From assembly GCA_016125095.1 (NCBI GenBank), contig WGMK01000013.1, positions 248,001 through 312,000 on the forward strand: a stretch of 64,000 bases of DNA, in the 5' to 3' direction. A model generated the notes under the pieces. That model saw nothing but the letters and a program-made list of their open reading frames with translations. It made no database searches and was not told the DNA's origin. The position numbers and the translations under genes were made by a program. Below are positions 1 through 9,900 of the stretch, one piece after another (the stretch's first letter is position 1; every line of letters begins with the position of its first letter). This DNA is from Candidatus Hydrogenedens sp. Lineage in GTDB: Bacteria > Hydrogenedentota > Hydrogenedentia > Hydrogenedentales > JAEUWI01.

Positions 1-3000
1 CCACCGACGAAGACAAGGCCGTGACGGTCGATGTGCTCGACAACGATTTCGACATCGACGGCAACCTGGTCACGTCCTCGGTCGTGGTATCGCAGGCATC
101 GCCCAACGGCACCACGGTGGTTGAGCCTTCGACGGGGGTGATCACCTTCACGCCCGCGGCCGACTTCAACGGCGAGACGACCTTCGAGTACACCGTGACG
201 GACGACGGCTTCCCGCTGCCTGCGCTCAGCACGGCCACGACCGTCACCATTACCGTGAACGCCGTCAACGACGCGCCGCGCACGCAGCCCGATACCGCCT
301 CGACCGACGAGGATACCGAGGTGGTCATCGCGGTGCTCGACAACGACACCGACGTGGACGGCCAGCTGGTGCCGCAGTTCGTGTCCGTGAAGACGCAGCC
401 GACCCACGGTTCGCTGACCACGAACCTGTCGAACGGCACGATTACCTACAAGCCCAACGCGGACTACTACGGCGACGACGCCTTCGAGTACGGCATCTTC
501 GACGATGGCTCGCCGCAGCCCGCGCTCGAGACGACGGAATCGGTGTCGGTAACCGTGAACCCCGTGAACGATCCGCCCGTGACCACCGACGATTTCGCCT
601 CGACGGCGGAAGACACGGCGGTCGTGGTGGATGTATTGGCGAACGATTCCGACATCGACGCCGAACTCGATCCCGCCAGCGTGGTGGTGACCGAGGCGCC
701 CGAGCACGGCACGACGAGCGTGAATCCGGCCACCGGCGCGATTACCTACACGCCCGCGCAGGATTACAACGGCGGCGACACGTTTGCCTACACGGTCACC
801 GATACCGGGTTCCCCGCTCCGGGCCTGACCACCGCCGGCACGGTCACCATCAGCGTGCTTGCCGAGAACGACTCGCTCGACACCGTCGACGATGCCGCCA
901 CGACCGACGAGGACACGGCGGTGGTGGTGGACGTGCTGGCGAACGACACCGACATCGATGGCACGCCGACGCCGGAAAGCGTCGAGATCATCACGGCACC
1001 GGGCCACGGCACGGTCGAGATTAACACCTCGACGGGAGCCATCACCTACACGCCCGAGACCGATTTCTACGGCAGTGACGTGTTCGTCTACCGCGCAGGC
1101 GACAGCGGCACCCCGCTCCCGGCGCGCTTCGACACCGCGCTCGTCATGATTACGGTGAAGCCCGTCAACGACGCGCCCGTCCTCGTGGTGCCGGCGAGTG
1201 CCGCCGGATTCCAGGACACGGCGCTGGCCATCGGCGGCATCTCCGTGGACGACCTCGATGCGGAAGACGAGGGCGGCGGCGATTCCAGCGTTACCCTCAA
1301 TGTCGGTAACGGTACCCTGGCGGTCGAGGCGGGCGGCGCAACGGTCAGCGGCAACGGTACGGCCAGTGTCAGCGCCTCGGGCTCCCTGGCGGACCTCAAC
1401 GCCATGCTCGCCACGCTGGCCTACACGGGCAATCCGCTCTACTACGGCCCGGATACGCTGACCGTTGAACTTACCGACAACGGCAACTTCGGTTCCGGCG
1501 GTGCCCTGGGCGACAGCGGCGAGGTTAGCCTGCTGCTCACGCCGACCACCATAATCGTGAATCTGCTGAGCGATCAGACCGACGGCGACTTCTCGCCGGG
1601 CAAGGTCAGCCTCCGCGAAGCGGTCGACGAGATTGCGGACGACGGTATCATTACCTTTGCCGAGGCGCTCAGCGGCGCGATCGAGTTGAAGGCCGCAAAC
1701 GGCCCGCTCGTCATCGACAAGAACCTGACCATCATCGGTCCGGGGCGCGACCTGCTCACGGTCAGCGGCGGCTTCGCCTCGCGCGTGCTGCTGGTCGATG
1801 ATGGCAGCGCCGTCTCTTCGGCCGAGGTCGCGATTTCCGGCATCACCTTCTCCGACGGCAGTGCGCCCGAGGGCGAGAACGGCGGCGTGATTCTGAGCGC
1901 CGAAACGCTCTCGCTCGACGGCATCCGGGTGTCCGGCGGTGTCGCCCGCAACGGCGGCGGCATCTATAGCAGCGGCACCCTGACGCTGCTGAACAGCACC
2001 GGCGCCGGCAACCGCGCGGCCGAGCAGGGCGGCTTCCTGGCCACCCTGGGCCAGGGCAAGACGTTCATCCGCTCCAGCACGATTACCGACAACGCGGCCA
2101 GCCGCGGCGGCGGTCTCTCGCTCGGCTCCGGCGCCGAACTGGTTAACACCACCATCAGCGGCAACCGCGCCACGGGGAGCGGCGGCGGCCTGTACAGTAC
2201 GGCGACGGCGCGTGTGCGTCTGACCAACACGACCGTGCTGGGCAATACGGCCGACACCTCGGGCAGCTCGAGCGGCAACGGCGGCGGCATCTTCGTGCTG
2301 ACCGGCGCGCGCCCGCTCGACCTGCGCAACAGCCTCGTGATTGCGAACCTGGACAACACGCCCGCGGGCGGCGCGGTCCATCCCGACGTCTCCGGCGAAT
2401 TCGACGCCGACCAGAACAACATGATCGGTTCCGGCGCGGGCGGCGCGGGCTTCGGCGATTCGGATCTCCGTCTCGCGGTGCTCGGTGTCGATGCCGCCAC
2501 GGTGGCCGATCCGGTGCTGGCCGACAACGGCGGCCCGACGCTCACGCACGCGCTGCGCTTCTTCAGCCCGGCCATCAATGCGGGCGACAACGCCTTCATC
2601 GAGGAAGCGCTCTTCGGCGCGCTTCCGGCGGACGACCAGCGCGGCGCGGGCTTCGTGCGTATCGCGCGCGGCGTGGCCGATATCGGCGCATTCGAACTGC
2701 AGCCGCAGAGCGAAGGCTTCACGGTCACCATCACCCTCGATGGCGCCCAGCCCTCGCTCACCGCGCTCATGCCGCTGCGCTTCATCGTCACCTTCACCGA
2801 GGAAGTGCAGAGCTTCACCGGCGATGATGTCGAGAATGCCGGCACCGCACAGAACGTCGTGTTCACCGTGAATCCGCTGGGCGGCGGCATCTTCGAGCTG
2901 CTCGCCAGCACCGAATCGCCCGGCACCATCGTGCCGCGCATCAAGCCCGGCAGCGTGAACGACAGTTGGTCCACCGCCGAGGATCTCACGAACCCCGAGG

Positions 3001-4529
3001 CCATCGTGGTACAGTTCGACGACACGCTCGACCAGGATGGCGACGGTACGCTGGATATCGTCGAGGGCGGCGGCGACGCCGACGGCGATGGTACGCCGAA
3101 CTTCCTCGATACCGATTCCGATGACGATGGCGTGCCGGATCAGATCGAGACGGAGAGCGGCGGCAATCCCTACAACGCAGGCGAGCCGGACTCGACCCTG
3201 GCGCTGAGCCAGACGTCGTTCTCGGTGGATCAGAACAGCGGCTCGCTGCTCGTGCTGCTCACCAAGTATGGCAACGCCGACGTGCCGTGGCAGACCACGG
3301 TGCTGGGCGATGCCAGCTGGGTGACCATTGCGGAGGGCGCCTCGGGCGCCAACAGCGGCCGGATTTCGCTTACCTATGCGGCGAACTTCGCGCCGGGTAC
3401 GCGTACGGCCGAAATCCAGATCGCGGCGGCTGCGGCCACGGGCTTCCCGCGCACCATCACCATCACGCAGGAAGGCTGCACCCTGCCGGGGGCCATCCTC
3501 TCCGCCTCCGTGAATTACCTGGCCGACGCGGGTATCCTGCGCGTTGAATGGCAGGCCGCCTCGAATGCCGAGCAGTACGAGGTCTTCATCTCGTCCGAGC
3601 TCGACGCCGAGCCGATTGCCACCGTGTCCGGGCTGTCGTACGACATCCTGTTCACGCCGGAGACCGGCCTGTTCGCGCGTTGCAACGGCGAAGAGTACGA
3701 CCCGAGGGTCGAGACCTATTTCGTCCGCGCGATCAATACCTGCGGCGACGGCGACCTGCTCGAGGCGGAGTCCTTCGTCGAGGCGAAGGTGCGCGCAGCC
3801 GTACTGCCGGGCGAGGTCGATGCCGACGGAATCGGCATCATTTCTCCGGAACAGCCGGTGGCCCTGCGGCTCTATGCCGAGGCCGGTATCGAAGTCGGGT
3901 CGGTCTGGGGCGGGGTTGCCGGTGCGCCGGACGCTACCGTCGAATGGCTGCCCGTGGGTGCCGACGGCGCCGATGGCTGGGTCGTGTTCACGCCGGCCGT
4001 TAGCTGGCCGTTGGGCGTCGCGCTGCTGTTCGAGGCGGGCGCGGCCGATGCCGCTGGCGCGCCGGTGCAGCAGGCCGTCGAGGCCATGGCTTCGCCGGCG
4101 GGCAAGGCCGCCGTGCTCGCGCAGCCTGCCGCGGCGGAAGCCGAAGTGCTCAAGCTCGGCGGCGGCGTGTTCTCCATCGAGGCGGGTCCGTTCGACTCGC
4201 CGCGCATGGTGTGGCTGCCGATTCCGGCGGATATCGCACCCGGCGATGCGGCCGTGACGCTGCTGCTTGATGGCGAGTGGCACGCCGCGCGTTCGGTGGC
4301 CGGTTGGCTCGCTACGCAGGAATCCGCGACGCTTGAGGCCGGTGGCCGCGCATGGATCGGCATCGAGGTGCAGCACGGCGGTCAGGTGGCCGTGGTTTCC
4401 AGCGCGACTGCGGCCTCGCTTCAGGGCGCCAGTGCCTGGACGGGCTTTGGCGACGCCTTCGTGTTCGCGCTGCTCGCGCTTGCCCTGGCCGGCGCAACGC
4501 ACCACTTCCGGAGGGTTCATGCCCGATAG
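1..4529 (+). CDS. Giant secreted cadherin-like/beta-helix surface protein, C-terminal part
   Basis: The frame is open to the left edge, so the N-terminus and any signal peptide lie outside the window; at least 1508 codons are visible. Numbering from the GTG at 21, residues 1-380 are four copies of an Ig/cadherin-like module of about 95 residues, each opening with DEDT...VDVLxNDxDIDG, a motif typical of tandem adhesin domains. Residues about 505-540 resemble a CSLREA-type motif (VSLREAVDEI). Residues 540-890 are Gly/Asn-rich parallel beta-helix rungs. A thrombospondin-3/EF-like Asp-rich calcium segment lies near 1003-1040, a BACON-like domain at 1060-1153 and a fibronectin-III-like segment at 1158-1260. 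The C-terminus has a hydrophobic helix (about 1479-1493) followed by basic residues (FRRVHAR), like a C-terminal sorting tail. It overlaps the next gene by 11 bases. A role in adhesion or as matrix/cell-surface protein is inference. Confidence 0.8.
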   Translation, partial: TDEDKAVTVDVLDNDFDIDGNLVTSSVVVSQASPNGTTVVEPSTGVITFTPAADFNGETTFEYTVTDDGFPLPALSTATTVTITVNAVNDAPRTQPDTASTDEDTEVVIAVLDNDTDVDGQLVPQFVSVKTQPTHGSLTTNLSNGTITYKPNADYYGDDAFEYGIFDDGSPQPALETTESVSVTVNPVNDPPVTTDDFASTAEDTAVVVDVLANDSDIDAELDPASVVVTEAPEHGTTSVNPATGAITYTPAQDYNGGDTFAYTVTDTGFPAPGLTTAGTVTISVLAENDSLDTVDDAATTDEDTAVVVDVLANDTDIDGTPTPESVEIITAPGHGTVEINTSTGAITYTPETDFYGSDVFVYRAGDSGTPLPARFDTALVMITVKPVNDAPVLVVPASAAGFQDTALAIGGISVDDLDAEDEGGGDSSVTLNVGNGTLAVEAGGATVSGNGTASVSASGSLADLNAMLATLAYTGNPLYYGPDTLTVELTDNGNFGSGGALGDSGEVSLLLTPTTIIVNLLSDQTDGDFSPGKVSLREAVDEIADDGIITFAEALSGAIELKAANGPLVIDKNLTIIGPGRDLLTVSGGFASRVLLVDDGSAVSSAEVAISGITFSDGSAPEGENGGVILSAETLSLDGIRVSGGVARNGGGIYSSGTLTLLNSTGAGNRAAEQGGFLATLGQGKTFIRSSTITDNAASRGGGLSLGSGAELVNTTISGNRATGSGGGLYSTATARVRLTNTTVLGNTADTSGSSSGNGGGIFVLTGARPLDLRNSLVIANLDNTPAGGAVHPDVSGEFDADQNNMIGSGAGGAGFGDSDLRLAVLGVDAATVADPVLADNGGPTLTHALRFFSPAINAGDNAFIEEALFGALPADDQRGAGFVRIARGVADIGAFELQPQSEGFTVTITLDGAQPSLTALMPLRFIVTFTEEVQSFTGDDVENAGTAQNVVFTVNPLGGGIFELLASTESPGTIVPRIKPGSVNDSWSTAEDLTNPEAIVVQFDDTLDQDGDGTLDIVEGGGDADGDGTPNFLDTDSDDDGVPDQIETESGGNPYNAGEPDSTLALSQTSFSVDQNSGSLLVLLTKYGNADVPWQTTVLGDASWVTIAEGASGANSGRISLTYAANFAPGTRTAEIQIAAAAATGFPRTITITQEGCTLPGAILSASVNYLADAGILRVEWQAASNAEQYEVFISSELDAEPIATVSGLSYDILFTPETGLFARCNGEEYDPRVETYFVRAINTCGDGDLLEAESFVEAKVRAAVLPGEVDADGIGIISPEQPVALRLYAEAGIEVGSVWGGVAGAPDATVEWLPVGADGADGWVVFTPAVSWPLGVALLFEAGAADAAGAPVQQAVEAMASPAGKAAVLAQPAAAEAEVLKLGGGVFSIEAGPFDSPRMVWLPIPADIAPGDAAVTLLLDGEWHAARSVAGWLATQESATLEAGGRAWIGIEVQHGGQVAVVSSATAASLQGASAWTGFGDAFVFALLALALAGATHHFRRVHAR

Positions 4530-5334
4530 TTCGTTGTACCTTTCCGCTGGCGCGCGGGGCATGCTGCTCCGCGCGCTGGCGGTCTTCTTTCTCGTTGGCG
4601 CTGGCGCGGCCCATGCGGGCGGCGCCATCCTCCTGTTCGACCGCACCCTGCCCGCTGCCTACACGCCTCCTGCCTCGATCAACGTGACGATCGACGCCGA
4701 GATCATCGCCAGCGGCACGATCGGCTCGGTCGGTCTGGAGGAACTCATACCACCAGGCTGGACCTATGGCGGGTTTGTCAGCGGCATCCAGCCGATTGTG
4801 GCACCTGACACGGGCACCAATGGCAACGGCGGATTGCTCGAGTTCGCCTGGTTTCCCACGCCGCCCGCGACGTTTTCGTTCACTTACCGGCTCAATGTGC
4901 CCGCAGGCACCGTGGGCACGCAGGAAATGACCGGGCGCCTGCTCGCCCAGGTGGACCAGCAGCCTGAGCAGTCGCAAGACGTGCTCACCCGGATCATCCG
5001 AGAGGGTTCCGGCACGCGGCACAGCGCCGACACCTCCGACAACTTCGTGATTTCCCTGTCGGAATTGCTGCGCGTGCTGCAGTTCTACGCCATCGGCGGC
5101 TACAGCTGCTCGCCCAACCCGCAGCAGTCCGAGGACGGCTTTGTGGCGGGAGATACCGGCTCGCTGGACTGCGGATTCCACGACAGCGACTACGAGGGGG
5201 AGGGCGATCGCGTCGTCAGTCTCGTCGAGTTGCTGCGGCTCATCCAGCTGTACAATGCGCGTACGTATTACGAATGCCCGGGGGCACCCGATTCCGAAGA
5301 CGGCTTCTGCCCCGGACCGCCCGTGCTCGACTAG
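4519..5334 (+). CDS. Secreted dockerin-like protein with paired LSELLR motifs
   Basis: This is a 271-residue protein whose ATG at 4519 is preceded by GGAGGG and lies inside the end of the upstream adhesin gene, suggesting coupled translation. Residues about 10-35 form a signal peptide (LLRALAVFFLVGAGAAHA). The middle is a short beta-rich domain with no family I recognise. The C-terminal 95 residues contain two copies of a motif reading LSELLRVLQFY and LVELLRLIQLYN, each followed by Cys residues and EDGF. Similar repeats with Asp-rich turns before them look like degenerate calcium-binding dockerin/EF-hand pairs, and the same pair ends the protein at 6997-10155. The gene converges on the PilT-like gene with only 10 bases between stops. 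Function is unknown; it could anchor or display something at the cell surface. Confidence 0.75.
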   Translation: MPDSSLYLSAGARGMLLRALAVFFLVGAGAAHAGGAILLFDRTLPAAYTPPASINVTIDAEIIASGTIGSVGLEELIPPGWTYGGFVSGIQPIVAPDTGTNGNGGLLEFAWFPTPPATFSFTYRLNVPAGTVGTQEMTGRLLAQVDQQPEQSQDVLTRIIREGSGTRHSADTSDNFVISLSELLRVLQFYAIGGYSCSPNPQQSEDGFVAGDTGSLDCGFHDSDYEGEGDRVVSLVELLRLIQLYNARTYYECPGAPDSEDGFCPGPPVLD

Positions 5335-5344
5335 GCCGCCCGGC

Positions 5345-6847
5345 CTAGTGCCCGCGCACACCCTCGAGGCGCGGTACCGAATACGTACCCATGTGAATCT
5401 GGTCGAACATGCTCACGTCGGATGCGAACTCGCGTGCGAAATCCAGCGTAATCTTTTTATCGCGGTAGAGGCCGTATAGGTACTGCTCGAAAAGGAAGCT
5501 GTGCGACACCGTCTGCTGCATGCCGATGCGGATGTGGTCGGTATCGCCTTCCAGAATGCCGTCGGTAATCGCCTTCACGTCGTTGAACAACACCTCGAGC
5601 GCCGGCACGCGGCCGCCGCCGATTTTCGGCACCAGCCGCTGGCAGATAACGCAATGCAGGCAGTCGCGCAATTGCAGCTTCACGAGGTCGCGCTCCACCG
5701 GGTCGAAGAAGCTGACCACGCGGTTCACCACCTCGCTTGCGGTGTTCGCATGCAGCGTGCTGATCACCAGGTGGCCCGTGGCTGCGGCGCTGATGGCCGA
5801 GCGGATAGTGTCCGGGTCGCGCATCTCGCCGATGAGAATCACGTCCGGGTCGTGCCGCAGCGCGCCGGTCACGGCCTGGTCGAAGGTCGCCACGTCGGTG
5901 CCCAGGCTCCGCTGAGACACCACCGAGGTCTTGTTGTGGTGCACATACTCGATCGGGTTTTCGATGGTGAGGATATGGCAGGAGCGGTGCGAGTTGATCC
6001 AGTCCACGAGCGCGGCGGCCGTGGTCGATTTGCCGCTGCCGGTCATGCCGGTAATCAGCAGCAGCCCGCGGTGCAGGCCGGCGAGGTTCACCAGCGTTTC
6101 CTTGGGCATGTTCAACGCCTCGAAGGAAGGGATCTCTTCCGGCAGGAAGCGCATGGTGCAGTGGGGCGCGCCGCTCTTGATAAAGGCCGACACACGCGCG
6201 AAGCCCAAGCCCACTTGGTGAAACTCGAAGCTGGTCTGAAACGCGGACTCGAATTCCGATACGTACCGCTCGGAAGCGATCTCTTTGATCACTTCGCGGA
6301 TCTGGTGGCCGGAGAGCGGATAGAGCAATTCCGAGTGGTGCATTTCGCCGTCTACGCGGAAGATGGGATGATTGCCCGGCGACAAGTGGATGTCGCTCGC
6401 CTTGTACTGAATCATCGCCCGGAACAGCATCTCGATGCTGATGGGGTCGGTGCGGAAATTCTCGCCGCGCGCGCGCCAGGTTTCCGGAAATCCCATGAGC
6501 GCAGTCACCTGATCGAGCGACTCCAGCCCCTCGGGAGAGGATTCCGCCCCGGCCGCCGGATACGTCAGCACATGGCTGTTCTCGTCCTTCAGCAGCGTGC
6601 ACGGGCAATGGAGTTCGTCTATCTTGGCCTGAATCTTCAGGGCATACGCATCGCTGATGCGTCCGCGCACCTGAAAGCGGCTGAACTCCACGTCGAAGTC
6701 CGGCCGCTCCGCCGTCACCTTGATACCCGGACCGCGGAGCTTGATGGTCTTCGCGGCTCCTTCTATGCGGGTAATGTGCGACGACACAGCGTCCACTACC
6801 TTGCGCAGGCTGCCCTGCCGACCGATGCCGATTACGAATTCTTCCAT
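5345..6847 (-). CDS. PilT/PilU-like type IV pilus retraction ATPase with N-terminal extension
   Basis: This 500-residue secretion-superfamily ATPase would power twitching-type pilus retraction at the inner membrane. The Walker A motif GMTGSGKST is at 267-275, the Walker B stretch DVILIGEMRD at 335-344, and the His box STLHANTA at about 363-370. The typical PilT N-terminal domain (SDIHLSPGNHPIFRVDGE) begins only at residue 151, so there is an extra N-terminal region of about 130-140 residues compared with the usual PilT of about 345 residues. That extension is not a family I recognise. The ATG at 6847 has GAGGAA eight bases upstream. No other pilus genes are in the window, so PilT versus PilU cannot be decided. 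Confidence 0.88.
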   Translation of the reverse strand: MEEFVIGIGRQGSLRKVVDAVSSHITRIEGAAKTIKLRGPGIKVTAERPDFDVEFSRFQVRGRISDAYALKIQAKIDELHCPCTLLKDENSHVLTYPAAGAESSPEGLESLDQVTALMGFPETWRARGENFRTDPISIEMLFRAMIQYKASDIHLSPGNHPIFRVDGEMHHSELLYPLSGHQIREVIKEIASERYVSEFESAFQTSFEFHQVGLGFARVSAFIKSGAPHCTMRFLPEEIPSFEALNMPKETLVNLAGLHRGLLLITGMTGSGKSTTAAALVDWINSHRSCHILTIENPIEYVHHNKTSVVSQRSLGTDVATFDQAVTGALRHDPDVILIGEMRDPDTIRSAISAAATGHLVISTLHANTASEVVNRVVSFFDPVERDLVKLQLRDCLHCVICQRLVPKIGGGRVPALEVLFNDVKAITDGILEGDTDHIRIGMQQTVSHSFLFEQYLYGLYRDKKITLDFAREFASDVSMFDQIHMGTYSVPRLEGVRGH

Positions 6848-6897
6848 TGCCGGAAATTCCTCGCCCTTCGGAAAACTCAGCCACCCGGTACAGCGTC

Positions 6898-6926
6898 ATC
6901 ATAGCGCCACGGCGAAACATGTTCAA
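6898..6926 (-). promoter_or_regulatory. Sigma-70-type promoter for the PilT-like gene
   Basis: On the minus strand, TTGAAC (6926-6921) and TATGAT (6903-6898) are separated by exactly 17 bases. The -10 lies about 50 bases upstream of the ATG at 6847. This is assigned by consensus only. Confidence 0.55.
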
Positions 6927-6939
6927 AACGCGCATACAC

Positions 6940-6973
6940 AAAAAAGCGGAACCCTGTTTTGCAGGGTTCCGCT
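6940..6973 (-). terminator. Intrinsic terminator after the EF-hand protein gene
   Basis: A perfect 12-base stem (6945-6956 pairing with 6962-6973, arm AGCGGAACCCTG) has a 5-base loop and is followed on the minus strand by a run of T. It lies 24 bases past the stop of the gene at 6997-10155. Confidence 0.85.
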
Positions 6974-6996
6974 CTGTCGTTTTGTGAAATTTGGGC

Positions 6997-9900
6997 CTAT
7001 TTCAGCTCGAACATGCCGGGCACGTAGCCGTCGTCCGTGGCGGCGTCCTCCGCTACGTAATACGCGCCGTTGGGCGAATTGTAGATCTGGATCATGCGGA
7101 GCAACTCCTGCAGTTCCAGCAGCCAGTCCGCATTGTAGTCGCCACTGTGGGGTATGCAGCTCAGCAGGTCTGCGGCCGACGGCGCATAGCCGTCTTCCGT
7201 GCCGATGTCACAGCCGATCGCCCCGAGGTTGAAAAACTGCACCACGCGCAGCAATTCGCTCAGCGAAAGCGTCCAGTCGTGGTTGTAGTCCGCCGCGTGG
7301 CAGTGGTCCTCGCTCCAGCCGAGGCCGAGCGGGGTCGAGGTAATCGGGGAGATCAGTTCGTTCAGCTGGTCGCCAATGCGGTAGGCGGCGTGGCCCACAA
7401 TCGCCTGAGGGCCATTGGCCGTGAACGTGCCCGCCGTGTAGCGCACCGTTACCGGCAGCCGCGGCACCGTGGTCCACACAAAGGTCACGCGGCCGCTGTC
7501 GCCGAATTCCGGCACGATGGCCGCGCCGCCGTCCGATAGCACGCGGGTGAACGCCCAGCGCTCGGGCAAGGTTTCTACCAGCGCCAGCGCGGCAATGCCG
7601 AGATTCGGCTCGGCGAGGATAGTCGTCTCGACCACCAGTTCGCGGCCCGGCACATAGAAGCCGTTGCCCGAGGTATGGCGGCGCACGCGCACTTCGGCTT
7701 CCGGCGTACCGGGCTCGCCTTCACCCGGCACATCGCCGTTGCATCGACGGAGCACCGCGGCCACCTCGTCAAGCGTCACGCGGCCGTCGTTGTTCAGGTC
7801 GGCCTGTCGGAACAGGCTCGCGTCATCGATGGGGAGCAGATTCGCCTGCGGCCCGAGCGTGCGGATTTCTGCCAGCGTGATAGCGCCATCCCGGTTCGTA
7901 TCGAGCAGCGGGAACAGGTCCTGCAGCAGCGGGGCAACGGCGCAGATCTCCGGTCCGGTAGGCTCGCCTTCGGGTTCATCCTCGCCTTCCGGCGGACCCA
8001 GTTCGCCCTCGCCCGGTTCCGTCACGCCGCCCAGGTCGCCGCAATCGAGCACGCCGTTCTGGTTGTGGTCGAGCCGCGTGAACAGCACCGGCTCCGCGTA
8101 GGCGGTCACTTCCGCATAGCTCAGCACGCCGTCTTGGTTTACATCGACCAGTGCAATCAGGTCCGGCGGAATCGGCCCGGCGAGCAGCACCTGCGCCTCG
8201 CCGCCGCCGAGAATCACCGGTAGCGCCAGCACCTCGTCGAAGGTAATGCGGTCGTCGTTGTTTGCGTCGAGATAGTCGAACGCGTCCTCGGTCACCTCGG
8301 GCGCCACGGCGTCGAGTTCATCGCGCGAAATCGCCTGGTCGCTGTTCACATCCACCGCAGGCCACACGAAATGAATGAGCACAAAAGGATCCAGCGGCAG
8401 CGGACAGTAGGTGTTGGGTTCGCCCTCGATAGGCAGTTCACCCTCGACAACCACTTCGCCCTCGCCGGGCTGTTCGCCCTCCGGCGACACCCCGTCGAAG
8501 TCGCCGCAATCGATCACGCCATTCTGGTTCAGGTCCACGCTCGCGAATTGCTGCGCGCTGGCGTACTCCGATACTTCCTCGAATTCGATGACGCCGTTGG
8601 CATTCGCATCCACATAGCTGAGGATGTCGTCGGCGGCTCCGGGCAGCAGCGAATCGAGCAGCGGCAGCAGCGCCTGCAGCTCGGCCATCGACACCTCGCC
8701 GTTGTTGTTCTGGTCCGCCAGCGGGAAGTACTCCGTCGGGAAATCCGGATAGATGTTCAGCACTTCATGCAGCGAAATGCCCCCGCTCTGGTCCGCGTCG
8801 GCAATCGGCCAGATCAGGTCGAGCAGCGCGAGGATATCGTTCGGCAGCGGGCAGGGTTCTGCCGGCTCGCCTTCCTGCGGCACCTCGCCCTCCCAGACGA
8901 CTTCGCCGTCGGTCTCGCCATCGGGCGTCACGCCTTGCAAGTCGTTGCAGTCGATCACGCCGTTGCGGTCCAGATCGGCCGCAATGAAGGTCGCTTCATC
9001 GATGTATTCCGCCACCTCGTTGTACGAAATGACACGGTCGCCGTTCGTATCCACGAGTCCCAGCAGCCCGTCGCCCGCGCCCGGCGTCACAATGAGTGTT
9101 TGCAAAACGACCGGTGCCAGCGAAAGCGCCTCCTCCAGCGAAACCTTGCCGTCGCGGTTCAAATCCACCAAGCCGAAGTATTCCTCCGGCACGTCGATAC
9201 CCAGCGCGGCGAGTTCCTGTATCGAGAGTCCGCCATCCTGGTTCGAATCCACCAACGGCCAAATCAGCCGCAGGAGCTGCTCATTGTCGTCGGGCAGCGG
9301 GCAGAACTCGGTGAGTTCGCCCTCGCCCTCGGGCGCGGCCGCAAGGTCTTCGCAGTCCAGCACGCCGTTGCGATTGCGGTCCAGCTCTGCGAATTCCTGC
9401 TGCGATGCGAAGCCGCTTGTCTCGCCGGGCTCCAGCGTGCCGTTGCCGCTCGTATCCACGGTCTCGAGCACCAGCAGCGGCGCGAAGAAATTGATGGTGG
9501 CGAGGCTTTCCTCGTAGGTCATGATGTCATCGCCATTCAGGTCCCACGGCCCGAACGCGCGCGCCGTCAGCTGCGGCGCTATCGAATCCATTTCAGCGCG
9601 GCTGAGCGTCTGGTCATGGTCCGCGTCGGCCGCCGCCCAAAGAAAATGAATCAGCGTCTGGAAATCGTCGGGCAGCGGGCAGCCTTTTGGCGTCTCGCCC
9701 TCGGGCGTTGTTTCGCCGTCGGGGGCGATTTCGCCCAGGTCCACGCAATCCACCCGCCCGTCGTTATTCAGGTCGATCTGCGCGAACTGCTCCTGCGTCA
9801 CGCCGAGGTCGGCGGCTTCGCTGAATGTAATCACGCGGTCGCCGTTTGTATCGATCAGTCCGAGCGGATCGCCGCCCAGCAGCGCCAGCACGGCGTTCAG

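Noticed and set aside
5457..6941. A 494-codon frame overlapping the PilT-like gene on the same strand
   Set aside because: It lacks conserved residues, and the PilT motifs are all in the other frame.
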